Shown: piece after piece, positions 12,459 to 23,631 of the stretch
How the letters are laid out: each line of letters opens with the position of its first letter
Position numbering within the stretch: the first letter of the stretch is position 1
The notes under the pieces: generated by a model
The model's database searches: none
The model's input: only the letters and a program-made list of their open reading frames with translations
Told to the model about the DNA's origin: nothing
Program-made: the position numbers and the translations under genes
Assembly: GCF_004791165.1 (NCBI RefSeq)
Contig: NZ_SRUZ01000004.1
Coordinates: 186,001-250,000 of the forward strand
DNA length: 64,000 nucleotides
Source: Mesorhizobium sp. M8A.F.Ca.ET.218.01.1.1
Lineage (GTDB): Bacteria > Pseudomonadota > Alphaproteobacteria > Rhizobiales > Rhizobiaceae
Reading direction: 5' to 3'

Positions 12459-12920
12459 TCAGGCCGCGCGCAGCAGAAGATGCGGCGTGTTGCTCGCGGC
12501 GATGAGCTTTCCGGCTCCGCGCAGGGAAAGCCGGCAGCCGGCGCTCGTCATGGTAACGGCCGCCTTGCGAGCAAAGCCGTCATGGACGATGCGCAGATGC
12601 GTGCCGCCCGAAACGGTGCGGGCGAGTGTGAAGGTGACGGTGCTGTCGAGCGGGTGCTGTCGCGCCGCATCGTCCGACTGTTCCCGCCAGGAATAGCGCA
12701 GCAGACGCTCAGGCTCGGCGTCGAGGATCTCGCACTCGATCGCCGCGTCGGGCCCGGCGAAGGCAAAGCGGCTGCCGGTCTGTGGCCTGATATCATTCGG
12801 CATCATCCAGGCGGCGAGCAGTTCCGGCACGGTCAGCGCCCGCCACACCTTTTCCGGCGGCTCGGCTAGGTCATATTCGAATTCGATCGCATCCGGTGCG
12901 ACTTCGCGTTGGCTCTTCAT
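12459..12920 (-). CDS. SRPBCC (AHSA1-like) domain protein
   Basis: A 153-residue protein with the START-like/AHSA1 pattern: [28 protein letters not shown] at the N-terminus (core [10 protein letters not shown]) and [10 protein letters not shown] in the middle. Such proteins bind hydrophobic ligands. The C-terminal 30 residues ([19 protein letters not shown]) differ from the usual helix and may be diverged. It overlaps the ArsR gene by four bases, the common ArsR-SRPBCC pairing in which the regulator and ligand-binding protein are made together. Confidence 0.82.
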   Translation of the reverse strand: MKSQREVAPDAIEFEYDLAEPPEKVWRALTVPELLAAWMMPNDIRPQTGSRFAFAGPDAAIECEILDAEPERLLRYSWREQSDDAARQHPLDSTVTFTLARTVSGGTHLRIVHDGFARKAAVTMTSAGCRLSLRGAGKLIAASNTPHLLLRAA

Positions 12921-13231
12921 TGATCCATGTCCTTCAAAACCGTCTTCAGCCTTTCGATGCGCTCCGGCCAGAACGTCCGGTAGCGTTCAATCCAGGAGAG
13001 CAGCGGGGCAAGCCCCTGCGGATCGGCGCGGTAATAGGCGTTGCGGCCGGCCCGCCGCTCGACCACGAGACCGGCACCGCGCAGCACCGCCAAGTGCTGG
13101 GACACGGCCGGCTGCGACACAGTCAGGCCGCAGCGCAGTTCCGACACGCTCATCTCGCTTGTCGCGAGCCGCTCGAAGACGGCACGGCGTGTCGGGTCGG
13201 CCAGGGCGCGGAAAATCTCTGCTTCGATCAT
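12917..13231 (-). CDS. ArsR-family transcriptional regulator
   Basis: A 104-residue winged-helix protein: FRALADPTRRAVFERLA, then the recognition helix region LTVSQPAVSQHLAVLRGAGLV and the wing RRAGRNAYYRAD. No cysteine metal site (CxC) of the ArsR/SmtB kind is present, so it is of the metal-independent group usually paired with SRPBCC proteins. It is expected to repress its own operon through the palindrome at 13241-13256, which lies ten bases before its start codon. Confidence 0.9.
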   Translation of the reverse strand: MIEAEIFRALADPTRRAVFERLATSEMSVSELRCGLTVSQPAVSQHLAVLRGAGLVVERRAGRNAYYRADPQGLAPLLSWIERYRTFWPERIERLKTVLKDMDQ

Positions 13232-13240
13232 GGCAAAAGC

Positions 13241-13256
13241 ATAAGTCGATACTTAT
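13241..13256. promoter_or_regulatory. probable ArsR operator
   Basis: ATAAGT-CGAT-ACTTAT: a perfect 6-4-6 inverted repeat directly upstream of the ArsR start codon, in an AT-rich patch. Position and symmetry fit autoregulation by the ArsR dimer. Confidence 0.7.
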
Positions 13257-13315
13257 TGATTTGGCAAGCGCTGTTTTGCAACCCATATGAAGGCCTTGGC
13301 CATTGCTGCCATTCC

Positions 13316-13342
13316 TTGACAATCAGCGGCGGTGCATATAGG
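13316..13342 (+). promoter_or_regulatory. probable ssb promoter
   Basis: A consensus -35 box TTGACA (13316-13321) and a -10-like TATAGG (13337-13342) separated by 15 bases. The SOS box begins at the end of the -10 box, so LexA would block this promoter. Confidence 0.55.
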
Positions 13343-13356
13343 AACGAAAAGGGAAC
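13342..13356. promoter_or_regulatory. LexA-type SOS box upstream of ssb
   Basis: GAAC-GAAAAGG-GAAC, again the alphaproteobacterial SOS motif (GAAC-N7-GAAC), 101 bases before the ssb start and just after a TTGACA promoter element. Confidence 0.82.
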
Positions 13357-13457
13357 AAAAACCTTGTGGGAAAAGCCAGCCTTGGCAGGCGGCTGACGTC
13401 CGTAGCCTGTAAGGTGCTGCGACAAAAATTTGTTTCGGATGAGCGCGGAGAAATATC

Positions 13458-13982
13458 ATGGCGGGTAGCGTCAATAAGGTCATTCTGGTCGGCAATCTCG
13501 GCGCGGACCCTGAAATCCGCCGCCTGAATTCGGGCGAGCCGGTCGTCAACATCCGCATCGCCACCTCGGAAAGCTGGCGCGACAAGAATTCCGGCGAGCG
13601 CAAGGAAAAGACCGAGTGGCATAACGTCGTCATCTTCAATGAGGGCATCGCCAAGGTGGCGGAGCAATATCTGAAGAAGGGCATGAAGGTCTATGTCGAG
13701 GGCCAGTTGCAGACCCGCAAATGGCAGGACCAGACCGGCGCCGACAAATACACGACCGAAGTCGTGCTGCAGAAATTCCGTGGCGAGCTGCAGATGCTTG
13801 ACGCGCGCGGCCAGGGTGAGGGCGGCCAGGTCGGCGGCTACAGCGGTGGCGGCAGCAGCCGCGGGTCGGATTTTGGCCAGTCGAGCCCGAATGAAGGGTT
13901 CAACCGCGGTGGCGGCAATGCTCCCAGGGGCGGCGGTGGCGGCGGTTCGTCGCGCGAACTGGACGACGAAATTCCGTTCTGA
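13458..13982 (+). CDS. ssb: Ssb, single-stranded DNA-binding protein
   Basis: A 174-residue SSB. Residues about 4-110 are the OB fold: [27 protein letters not shown] and [18 protein letters not shown] Gly/Ser/Arg-rich linker follows ([11 protein letters not shown]), and the C-terminal acidic tip ELDDEIPF, which docks partner proteins, is intact. It binds ssDNA during replication, repair and recombination. The start is preceded by GGAGAAATATC. An SOS box and promoter lie upstream and a terminator 42 bases after the stop. Confidence 0.97.
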   Translation: MAGSVNKVILVGNLGADPEIRRLNSGEPVVNIRIATSESWRDKNSGERKEKTEWHNVVIFNEGIAKVAEQYLKKGMKVYVEGQLQTRKWQDQTGADKYTTEVVLQKFRGELQMLDARGQGEGGQVGGYSGGGSSRGSDFGQSSPNEGFNRGGGNAPRGGGGGGSSRELDDEIPF

Positions 13983-14023
13983 TCGGGAGCCGCACCAAAC
14001 GGCGAATGCTTGTGCTTGATATG

Positions 14024-14056
14024 CCCCGAGGGTCCTGCATGGACTTTCGGGGTTTT
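14024..14056 (+). terminator. rho-independent terminator after ssb
   Basis: Outer stem CCCCGA / TCGGGG enclosing an inner GTCC / GGAC stem, followed by TTTTG. It lies 42 bases after the ssb stop codon. Confidence 0.75.
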
Positions 14057-14097
14057 GCATTGTTGATTTGGGAACAAAGGACTGAAAGGACAGGGCG

Positions 14098-14523
14098 ATG
14101 AAGGCACGGGTAAAATGGGTCGAGGAGCGCACCTTCGTCGGCGAATCCGGCAGCGGCCACAAGGTCGTATTGGGAACCGCGTCCAGCCCGGACGGCAAGA
14201 CCCCGGGGCCGAGCCCGATGGAACTGGTGCTGATCGGCACCGGCGGCTGTTCGGCCTATGATGTCGTCCACATCCTTGAAAAGGGACGCGAGGCGATCGA
14301 GGACTGTGTCGTAGAACTCGACGCCGACCGGGCCGAGACCGACCCGAAGGTGTTCACCCGCATCCACATGCATTTCATCGTCAAGGGCCGCGCGCTGTCG
14401 CGCGACAAGGTCAAGCGGGCGATCGATCTGTCGATCGACAAATATTGCTCGGCTTCCGCCATGATGGCCAAGACGGCCACGCTTACGCATGACTTCGAGA
14501 TCGTCGATACGACAGCGCAGTAG
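14098..14523 (+). CDS. OsmC/YhfA-family redox protein
   Basis: A 141-residue OsmC-superfamily protein. Both family cysteines are present: Cys51 in GTGGCSAYDV and Cys117 in DKYCSASAMM. Members reduce organic hydroperoxides or are of unknown thiol-redox role; the short length and the DVVHILEKGR motif place it with the YhfA group rather than true Ohr/OsmC. An AGGGCG ribosome site precedes the ATG. It is convergent with marC. Confidence 0.9.
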   Translation: MKARVKWVEERTFVGESGSGHKVVLGTASSPDGKTPGPSPMELVLIGTGGCSAYDVVHILEKGREAIEDCVVELDADRAETDPKVFTRIHMHFIVKGRALSRDKVKRAIDLSIDKYCSASAMMAKTATLTHDFEIVDTTAQ

Positions 14524-14540
14524 GGCCGCAGGGATACCGT

Positions 14541-15170
14541 TCAACTAGCCATCAGCGCCTTGATGCCGTCGGCGACAAACTGCACCGCCAGCGCCGCCAG
14601 AATAACGCCGAGCAGGCGGGTCAGGATCGAGCGGCCGGTCTGGCCGAGGATGCGGTCGATGCGCTCCGACAGCACGAACACCAGATAGGTGATGGCGAGG
14701 CAGACGAAGATGATGCCGACCAGCGCCGCCTGTGCGGCAAAGCCCTGAAACGAGCCGGAGAGCAGCACAGTCGCCGAAATCGCACCGGGACCGGCGATCA
14801 GCGGGATTGCCAGCGGGAAGGCGGCGATGTTGTGGATCATGTCCTTAGTGATGGCGACGTCGCCGATCTTCTCCTTGCGGTCCTGGCGGCGCTCGAACAC
14901 CATTTCGAAGGCGATGAAGAACAGCAGAAAACCACCTGCTACGCGGAAGGCCGGCAGCGTGATGCCGAACACCGACAGGATCGAGGCACCTGCGATCGCG
15001 AACAGCGCCATCACCAGGAAGCCGATGATCGAGGCGCGTACGGAGACCTGCTGGCGCTCGTCGCGATTCATGCCGCGTGTCACGGCGAGGAACAGCGGTG
15101 CCAGCCCGGGCGGATCGATGGTCACGAGAATGGTGACGAAGGCATTGAACAGGCTGTCGAAACTCGGCAT
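14541..15170 (-). CDS. MarC-family integral membrane protein
   Basis: A 209-residue inner-membrane protein with about six membrane segments and the MarC motif ILVTIDPPGLAPLFLAVT near the N-terminus and PLAIPLIAGPGAISA in the middle. The family's function is unresolved; the old link with multiple antibiotic resistance was not upheld. The start at 15170 has a strong GGGAGGGG ribosome site; an upstream in-frame ATG does not. Confidence 0.92.
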   Translation of the reverse strand: MPSFDSLFNAFVTILVTIDPPGLAPLFLAVTRGMNRDERQQVSVRASIIGFLVMALFAIAGASILSVFGITLPAFRVAGGFLLFFIAFEMVFERRQDRKEKIGDVAITKDMIHNIAAFPLAIPLIAGPGAISATVLLSGSFQGFAAQAALVGIIFVCLAITYLVFVLSERIDRILGQTGRSILTRLLGVILAALAVQFVADGIKALMAS

Positions 15171-15293
15171 CGCTGACCCCTCCCGCCGGGCCGAGCCCGC
15201 ACTCCGATATTGGTAGCGCAAAGCCCGGTCGATGGGAACTGTCGGAGGGGCCGGAGACTTCGATGCGGTAGGGCGCGTCGCGGCGAAACGGAT

Positions 15294-15809
15294 TCAGGCG
15301 ACGCGCTTTGTCCGGTGGGCTAAATGTTCATAGGTGATTTGCCAGGGGTGGCTCTCGGAAGGTCTTTCCTCGCCGATCCAATGGAAGCTGTTGGCAGTGA
15401 TCTCGGTGAAACGCCATCGAGTTTGCAGACCGCGCGAGTCATCGCCGATCTGGACAATGTCCTTACCCTCGGCCCGCCCGATCTGGCGCGAGTAATCTTG
15501 GTTGAGCGGATCATTCCAGATGATGTGCCAGCCACCGATCCCAGGATCGAAGATGCGCAAAGTCGTGCCATACATGGTGGACCGCGCAGGGCGCCTGGGC
15601 CTGATCCAGATGTCCTGAATCGCGCGGCCTTCGAGTACCCAGCCGAAATGGCATTCTCCGGTCCATTTCTGGATCGTGCCGTCGTCAAAGTGGTGGACCG
15701 TGTCCATTTCCCAGCTTCCGATCAACCATCCATAGAGGTCCATGTCTTTCGCTCGGTCGGCTGGGGGAGCCTCGGATACGAGAGCAGTGAGAAACGAAGA
15801 AATGGCCAT
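15294..15809 (-). CDS. beta-rich hypothetical protein, tandem paralogue A
   Basis: This gene and the one at 15910-16443 encode related proteins. Shared motifs include CHFGWVLEGRAIQDIWI, YGTTLRIFDP, WHIIWNDP and QIGRAEG. The alternating Trp-rich strands suggest a small beta-barrel, like lipocalin or DUF1579 proteins, but I cannot assign a reaction. No signal peptide. The start is placed at 15809, two bases after the stop of a 21-codon frame with a strong ribosome site (15812-15877), so translation may be coupled to it; an in-frame ATG at 15839 is the alternative. Confidence 0.72.
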   Translation of the reverse strand: MAISSFLTALVSEAPPADRAKDMDLYGWLIGSWEMDTVHHFDDGTIQKWTGECHFGWVLEGRAIQDIWIRPRRPARSTMYGTTLRIFDPGIGGWHIIWNDPLNQDYSRQIGRAEGKDIVQIGDDSRGLQTRWRFTEITANSFHWIGEERPSESHPWQITYEHLAHRTKRVA

Positions 15810-15811
15810 TG

Positions 15812-15877
15812 TCACGAGGCCGTTTCGCATCCGGCACATTGGGCGTCGCGGATGCCGATCGAGACATGATCGAACAT
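15812..15877 (-). pseudogene. remnant start of a VOC/glyoxalase-like gene, now a 21-codon frame
   Basis: A GGAG ribosome site precedes ATG and a product beginning MFDHVSIGIRDAQ, which is the usual opening of VOC (glyoxalase/bleomycin resistance) proteins of the type MFDHVSIGVRD. After 21 codons it meets TGA, and two bases later comes the ATG of the next gene. The simplest reading is that a VOC gene lost all but its first codons by deletion; the remnant may now serve as a leader that delivers ribosomes to paralogue A. Confidence 0.45.
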
Positions 15878-15909
15878 GTTTTTCTCCATTCTTACAATGA
15901 TGTGCTGCT

Positions 15910-16443
15910 TCAGCTTGTAGTTACTCGCCGCGCCAGGAATTCGACCTCGAGGTGCCAGTCCGCGCCATCGTGCGAGCGCTCGCCGAGCCAGCGGAAGGAA
16001 TTCTCGGTGATCCGCGAAAAGCTCCAGCGCACCGATGACCCGGTGCCGTCGGCGCCCACTTGTACGATGGTGTCGCCCTCGGCGCGGCCAAGCTGGCGGC
16101 TGTAATACTGGTTGCGCGGGTCGCTCCAGAAAATGTGCCAGGCATCGGCGCTTGGGTCATAGACCCGCAATGTCGTGCCGTAAAAAGTCCATTTGCCGAG
16201 CGAAGGCGAGGGGCCGGCGTCGCGCGCGGGCAGGATCCAGACATCCTGGATCGCCCGGCCTTCCAGCACCCAGCCGAAATGCACCTCGCCGCGGCCGGTC
16301 AGCACCGTGCCGCCCTCGAGATGCCGAGAGGCGTCAAATGTCCAGGCACCGACGAAGCGGCCGTAGAGGGCCAGTTTTTCAGCGAGCCCTTCGATCGGTC
16401 CGGGACTGTGCAAGGCTTCGGCAAATGAGGATTGGTCGACCAT
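15910..16443 (-). CDS. beta-rich hypothetical protein, tandem paralogue B
   Basis: A 177-residue relative of the neighbouring paralogue A, sharing VHFGWVLEGRAIQDVWI, FYGTTLRVYDP, WHIFWSDPRNQYYSRQLGRAEG (core WSDPRNQYYSRQ) and RITENSFRWLGE. It is cytoplasmic by sequence and rich in Trp and aromatic residues. It is divergent from the AraC-type regulator, with 85 bases between the start codons, so that regulator probably controls it. Function unknown; a beta-barrel binding a small ligand is my guess. Confidence 0.78.
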   Translation of the reverse strand: MVDQSSFAEALHSPGPIEGLAEKLALYGRFVGAWTFDASRHLEGGTVLTGRGEVHFGWVLEGRAIQDVWILPARDAGPSPSLGKWTFYGTTLRVYDPSADAWHIFWSDPRNQYYSRQLGRAEGDTIVQVGADGTGSSVRWSFSRITENSFRWLGERSHDGADWHLEVEFLARRVTTS

Positions 16444-16528
16444 GGCTGCGGCCTCTTCTTGTCAGGAGACCGCGAGGAATAGGCGCTGGCAGGGTTCTGG
16501 GCTTGGGAAAAGTTGCTATATTTCGGTC

Positions 16529-17359
16529 ATGACGGCGACCGCGAATACCCTTGCATCCGGACCTGACTGGCATGTGGCGGATGTCATCTGCACGGCCAGC
16601 GCCGGCGATCGGCCGTTCGAGGAAGCACATCGGGATTTTTGCGTCGCGGCGGTCACCGGCGGCTCGTTCCGCTACCGCGCGCAGCAAGGCACGGCAATGC
16701 TCGCGCCAGGCAGTCTCCTGCTCGGCAATTCCGGCACCTGCTACGAATGCGGGCACGAGCATGGCAGCGGCGACCGTTGCCTCTCCTTCCATTTCGGGCC
16801 GGCCTATATGGACCGGATCGTGGCTGATGTGCCGGGCGCCAGGACGCTCACCTTCGCGGCGCCACGCCTGCCGCCGTTACCGGCCCTGGCGCCGTTGCTG
16901 GCCGAGGCGGAAGCCGCACGCGACCTGGCCGACGCGGACGCCTTCGAGGAACTCGCCTTGCGCATCGCGGGTGCCGCCATGGCTACAATCTCCGGCGCCG
17001 CGCATGCCGGGTGCGGCCCAAGCCGCCGCGATCAGAAAAGGGTTGCCGAGGCGGTGCGGCGGATCGAACTGGGTGCCGACGGACCGATCTCGCTTCCAGC
17101 GTTGGCGGATGAGAGCGCGACCAGCCCCTATCATTTCCTGCGCACCTTCCGGCAGGTCGCCGGCATGACGCCCTATCAGTACCTGCTCAGGACCCGGTTG
17201 CATCGCGCGGCAGTGCGATTGCGCACGTCGAACGATGCCATCTCGGCAATTGCTTTCGAGACCGGCTTCAACGATCTGTCGACCTTCAACCGCCGGTTTC
17301 GGCGGGTCATGGGCGAGACCCCGGGCCGCTATCGCGCCATGCGCGCGGGCAGCGGCTGA
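16529..17359 (+). CDS. AraC-family transcriptional regulator
   Basis: A 276-residue regulator. The N-terminal half is an AraC-type ligand/cupin-like region (GSFRYRAQQGTAMLAPGSLLL, core AMLAPGSLLL; ECGHEHGSGDRCLSFHF). The C-terminal hundred residues hold the two HTH motifs: LPALADESATSPYHFLRTFRQ and ISAIAFETGFNDLSTFNRRFRR (cores SPYHFLRTF, GFNDLSTFNRRF). The start is placed at MTATANTL; a longer in-frame reading would overlap the divergent gene. It likely regulates the two tandem paralogues, which is inference from position. Confidence 0.88.
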   Translation: MTATANTLASGPDWHVADVICTASAGDRPFEEAHRDFCVAAVTGGSFRYRAQQGTAMLAPGSLLLGNSGTCYECGHEHGSGDRCLSFHFGPAYMDRIVADVPGARTLTFAAPRLPPLPALAPLLAEAEAARDLADADAFEELALRIAGAAMATISGAAHAGCGPSRRDQKRVAEAVRRIELGADGPISLPALADESATSPYHFLRTFRQVAGMTPYQYLLRTRLHRAAVRLRTSNDAISAIAFETGFNDLSTFNRRFRRVMGETPGRYRAMRAGSG

Positions 17360-17383
17360 AAAGTTGCGTCACCACCCGTGGCA

Positions 17384-18004
17384 TCAGTCCATGGTCGGCC
17401 CGCACCAGCCGGGCAGATAGTCGGCGTCCTTGCCCCTGGCCAGCACGAGTGCATCCTTCATCGCCTGGTCGAAATTTTTCGCCACCGCGCCTTTGTCGAT
17501 GCGCCGGCGCAGGAAATCCGCCCACAGGAATTCGCTGAACGGCGTGGTGTCCTTGGCGTAGCCACCCAGCCGGCGCAGTTCGCCAGCCATGCTCCGGTAA
17601 GGGTCGTCGACCAGTTCGCCGATGGTCTTCGGCAGGGCGGCATAAGCCCGGCGCTGGCCGTTTTCATCGAATGGATGCATCCAGCCGCGGTTGTCGAGCA
17701 TGAAAAGGAACGCGTCCTTGTCCAGTGCCGACAGGTCGCTGATCACCGTCACGAGCACATCCTTGACGCCTTCCTCGATCAGGGCGCGGGCGAGATGATG
17801 GTGATCGGTGACGTAGTTGCGGTTTTTCGGGCCCAACACGACCGGGATCATGTGCTTGCCCAGAAAGGCGCCTGTGTTCGCGGCGCTCTGCGAGCGGACC
17901 ATCTGGCGCTTGAGATCCACCTCGCGCATCCCGACCGTAATTTGCGTTGGCCGCAGTTCCTTGACCGGGACCGGGGTCACCAGCGGCTCTCTCAGGACGA
18001 TCAT
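17384..18004 (-). CDS. ParB-like (ParBc_2) protein
   Basis: A 206-residue protein of the ParB-like/sulfiredoxin-fold group: REPLVTPVPVKELRPTQITVGMREV opens the domain (core PVPVKELRPTQ), with the nucleotide-site motif NRNYVTDHHHLARAL near residues 60-75. It lacks the HTH of true ParB, so it is not a chromosome-partition protein. The function of this family is not established. It overlaps the SulP gene by four bases, so the two are made together. GGAGAG precedes the start. Confidence 0.8.
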   Translation of the reverse strand: MIVLREPLVTPVPVKELRPTQITVGMREVDLKRQMVRSQSAANTGAFLGKHMIPVVLGPKNRNYVTDHHHLARALIEEGVKDVLVTVISDLSALDKDAFLFMLDNRGWMHPFDENGQRRAYAALPKTIGELVDDPYRSMAGELRRLGGYAKDTTPFSEFLWADFLRRRIDKGAVAKNFDQAMKDALVLARGKDADYLPGWCGPTMD

Positions 18005-19695
18005 GGTGTACTCTCCTGGTTTTCCGGCGGGCCGGAATGCAGAGCCCTGATGGCGGCATCGACGCTGTGGAAGATCCGCTGCGGGCCGACGAGATCGATG
18101 ATGCCGAACCGCGCAAGGGCTGCCTGGGCACGCACCGATTCCATCCGAGCAATGGCGAATATTGCGCCCGCATTGCGGCAATGGGTGATGGTTTCGATCA
18201 ATGCCTGGGCGGCGGTGTAGTCGATTTCGACAATGTTACTGGCCTCCAGCACGACGAGTTTCACATCGCCCTTGCGGGCGTCGACCAGATCACAAAAGCC
18301 GCGTTTGAAACCGTCGGCATTGACGAAGGACAATGGCGCCTGGAACGCCGCGACCAGCACGCCGGGGAGTTGTTCGCCAGCGCTCGGCTTGCCCGGCGGC
18401 CACCAGACGGAGGTTCCCGGGACCTGTTCAAGTTCGATCGGCAGCGTCTGGGTCGCGCTCCAGATTCCGTGCAGCAGCGACAGGCCGATGCCGACCGCCA
18501 CGCCGGTCTCGATGGGCAGCACGACGATGGCCGCCATGGTGATCAGGATCAATGCGAATTCGACCGGCGCTTGCCGGTAGACACTGGCGAAAACCTTCCA
18601 GCGCAGAATGTGCTGGGCGACGAACATCAGGACCCCGGCGAGGGCGGCCTGCGGAACATCGGCGAGCAGGCCGCCGCCAAAGGCGCCCAGCGCCACAACG
18701 AGCGCCGCGGCAATGAGGCTCGAGAGTTGCGAGCGGCCGCCCGACTGGGAGACGATTGCCGTGCGTGGTGGGCTGGCGTTGACGGCGAAGGCGCCGAACA
18801 GGCTCGACGCGATGCTGCCGGCGCCGGCACCAACGAAATCGCGATTGACGTCGGGCGCGTCGCCCTGCGGAGCGAAGGAACGGGACGTGGCGGCCGTCTG
18901 CACCATGACGACGATGGCGATCAGCAATGCCAGCGGAACGAGCGCCTGCACGTCGTCGAGACCGGCCAGTGGCAACCCTGCCCGCGGCAGGCCATTCGGC
19001 AAGGCACCAAGCACCTCGACGCCATGATCCTTGAGGCCGAAAATGGCGACCGCTGTCGTGGCAAGCACCATGCCGATCAGCGCGCCGGGGATGCGGGCGC
19101 TGATAAGCTCGGAAAACAACACGATTGCGAATACCCCAAGGCCGAGCGTCAGGCTCCAGGGGTTGGTGAGATGGAGGCTGCTGGCGATTTCGCCGATGCG
19201 CTGCACGGTTTCGCCGCTTTCCGCCGGCAGGCCGAGCAGTCCAGGCAATTGTGAAACGATGATATGGACGGCGATGCCTGCCAGAAAGCCAGTCGTGACC
19301 GGCACCGAGAGCAGGTCGGCAATCCAGCCGAGGCGAAAGACGCCGCTCAGCATCACGATCAGCCCGACCATCAGCGCCAGCGTGGCGGCCAGCGCCAGAT
19401 AATGCGGTGAGCCTGATGATGCGAGCAGCGCCAGGCTGCCGGCAAACAAAGGCGTGATGGTCGAATCCGCGCCGGACGAAAGGTGGCGATTGGCGCCGAA
19501 CAGCGCAAACGCCACCGAACCGGCGACAAAGGCGAAAAATCCAACCTCGGGCGCAAAGCCGCCGAGCCTGGCTGTCGCCATCTGCTCGGGAATGGCGATC
19601 GCGGCCAGTGTCACGCCCGCGATCAGATCGCCATTGAAATCCCGGGGCGTCCAACCGTGCAGCGCCCGCAAAGGCAGCCATGAGCTCCAATTCAT
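18001..19695 (-). CDS. SulP-family anion transporter with STAS domain
   Basis: A 564-residue SLC26/SulP protein. Residues about 15-410 carry 10-14 membrane segments with the family motif LIAGVTLAAIAIPEQMATARLGG (core AIPEQMA). A cytoplasmic STAS domain occupies about 440-555 (LVVLEASNIVEIDYTAAQALIE, core EASNIVEIDYTA). It would move sulfate, bicarbonate or a dicarboxylate; the substrate is not evident. Two starts are possible; I prefer MNWSSWLPL at 19695 over 19773, though neither has a strong ribosome site. Confidence 0.88.
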   Translation of the reverse strand: MNWSSWLPLRALHGWTPRDFNGDLIAGVTLAAIAIPEQMATARLGGFAPEVGFFAFVAGSVAFALFGANRHLSSGADSTITPLFAGSLALLASSGSPHYLALAATLALMVGLIVMLSGVFRLGWIADLLSVPVTTGFLAGIAVHIIVSQLPGLLGLPAESGETVQRIGEIASSLHLTNPWSLTLGLGVFAIVLFSELISARIPGALIGMVLATTAVAIFGLKDHGVEVLGALPNGLPRAGLPLAGLDDVQALVPLALLIAIVVMVQTAATSRSFAPQGDAPDVNRDFVGAGAGSIASSLFGAFAVNASPPRTAIVSQSGGRSQLSSLIAAALVVALGAFGGGLLADVPQAALAGVLMFVAQHILRWKVFASVYRQAPVEFALILITMAAIVVLPIETGVAVGIGLSLLHGIWSATQTLPIELEQVPGTSVWWPPGKPSAGEQLPGVLVAAFQAPLSFVNADGFKRGFCDLVDARKGDVKLVVLEASNIVEIDYTAAQALIETITHCRNAGAIFAIARMESVRAQAALARFGIIDLVGPQRIFHSVDAAIRALHSGPPENQESTP

Positions 19696-19841
19696 GGTGA
19701 TCGCGGCTTTTGCTTGGGGAGTTGGTCCATTACAGGCTTTTGCCTTGGTGGCGGCGAAAAGCGTAACGGCCATATCGTCGCAATTAGCGGTATCCTTTTG
19801 AAATTACCACTAAAAATGACACTGGAAAAGTGCCGTGAACA

Positions 19842-19869
19842 TTGGAGTTTCGGCCGTGCTTCCTATATA
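19842..19869 (+). promoter_or_regulatory. possible gyrA promoter
   Basis: TTGGAG (19842-19847), 16 bases, TATATA (19864-19869), 37 bases before the gyrA start. The -10 box is good and the -35 weak. Confidence 0.4.
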
Positions 19870-19905
19870 AGCGGTCAGTGATTCCTGATTAGATTGTGAT
19901 CCGAT

Positions 19906-22707
<2,802 letters not shown>

Positions 22708-22726
22708 TCGTTGGTTAGCATAGTAA

Positions 22727-22745
22727 CGCCGGCCTGTGGCCGGCG
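22727..22745. terminator. GC-rich hairpin after gyrA
   Basis: CGCCGGCC-TGT-GGCCGGCG: a perfect 8-base stem with a three-base loop between gyrA and a convergent small gene. There is no T tract, so intrinsic termination is uncertain. Confidence 0.4.
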
Positions 22746-22766
22746 CGGCAGCAAGTCGACAATAGC

Positions 22767-22919
22767 TTAGTAGTGACGATACGGCTTGCGCAGGCCGAAG
22801 CCTTCGAAGCGTTTGGTGGTTGCCTTGACGCGAATGCGCTGCGCCTCCTGATGCAGCCCGAATACTGTGGCGATCAGCATGGCGACGGTCATTGCGGTGG
22901 CGAGCATGTAGATCAGCAT
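22767..22919 (-). CDS. small single-span membrane protein, 50 residues
   Basis: A short frame with a good ribosome site (CAGGAG) before the ATG. The product begins MLIYMLATAMTVAMLIATVF, one membrane span, and ends with a basic tail GFGLRKPYRHY. It is convergent with gyrA. Small proteins of this pattern occur beside gyrA in rhizobia in my recollection, but no role is known. Confidence 0.62.
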   Translation of the reverse strand: MLIYMLATAMTVAMLIATVFGLHQEAQRIRVKATTKRFEGFGLRKPYRHY

Positions 22920-23113
22920 GTGCGTGTTCTCCTGCGCCTTACAACGGATATATGGGGCTTTGGTTTCATCTTATTAAGGGTGCAACCTAGTGAACGCTGC
23001 GTGAAGGCTTCGTGATCAGCGTATTCATCTGTCGTTCATGTGCCGGAAAAGGTTCACGGGCCGCCTGCCGATCGGATTTGCCTTTGTGAGAGAGGCTCGC
23101 TAGAAGCTCCGGC

Positions 23114-23614
23114 ATGACCGAACGCATCGCCCTTTACGCCGGCTCCTTCGACCCGCTGACCAACGGCCATCTCGATGTGCTGAAAGCGTCACTGGCGGTT
23201 GCCGACACTGTCTATGCGGCGATTGGCATTCATCCGGGCAAGAAGCCGCTGTTCTCCTTCGACGAGCGGGTGCGGTTGATTGAAGCCGCCACGAAAGCCG
23301 AATTCGGCCGCGATGGCGCCCGCATCAAAGTGGTCGCTTTCGATGGGCTGGTGATCGATGCCGCCAGAAGGGAAGGCGCCTCGATCATGATCCGCGGTCT
23401 GCGCGATGGCACCGACCTCGACTACGAAATGCAGATGGCGGGCATGAACGAAACCATGGCGCCGGAGTTGCAGACGGTTTTCCTGCCCGCCAGCCCGTCG
23501 GTGCGAACCATTACCGCCACACTTGTGCGCCAGATAGCCTCGATGGGCGGCGACATCCGCCCCTTCGTGCCGGCGGCCGTGGCCGGTGCGCTCACCGCAA
23601 AATTCGCGAAATAA
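23114..23614 (+). CDS. coaD: CoaD, phosphopantetheine adenylyltransferase
   Basis: A 166-residue nucleotidyltransferase that joins ATP and 4'-phosphopantetheine to dephospho-CoA, the fourth step of coenzyme A synthesis. The HxGH-like motif appears as [18 protein letters not shown] (TNGH) and the second signature as [17 protein letters not shown], matching the ISSTxVR motif. [21 protein letters not shown] (core [12 protein letters not shown]) is also typical. 17 bases separate it from the exported cyclophilin gene. Confidence 0.96.
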   Translation: MTERIALYAGSFDPLTNGHLDVLKASLAVADTVYAAIGIHPGKKPLFSFDERVRLIEAATKAEFGRDGARIKVVAFDGLVIDAARREGASIMIRGLRDGTDLDYEMQMAGMNETMAPELQTVFLPASPSVRTITATLVRQIASMGGDIRPFVPAAVAGALTAKFAK

Positions 23615-23631
23615 GCTCGGAGAAAATCCTC

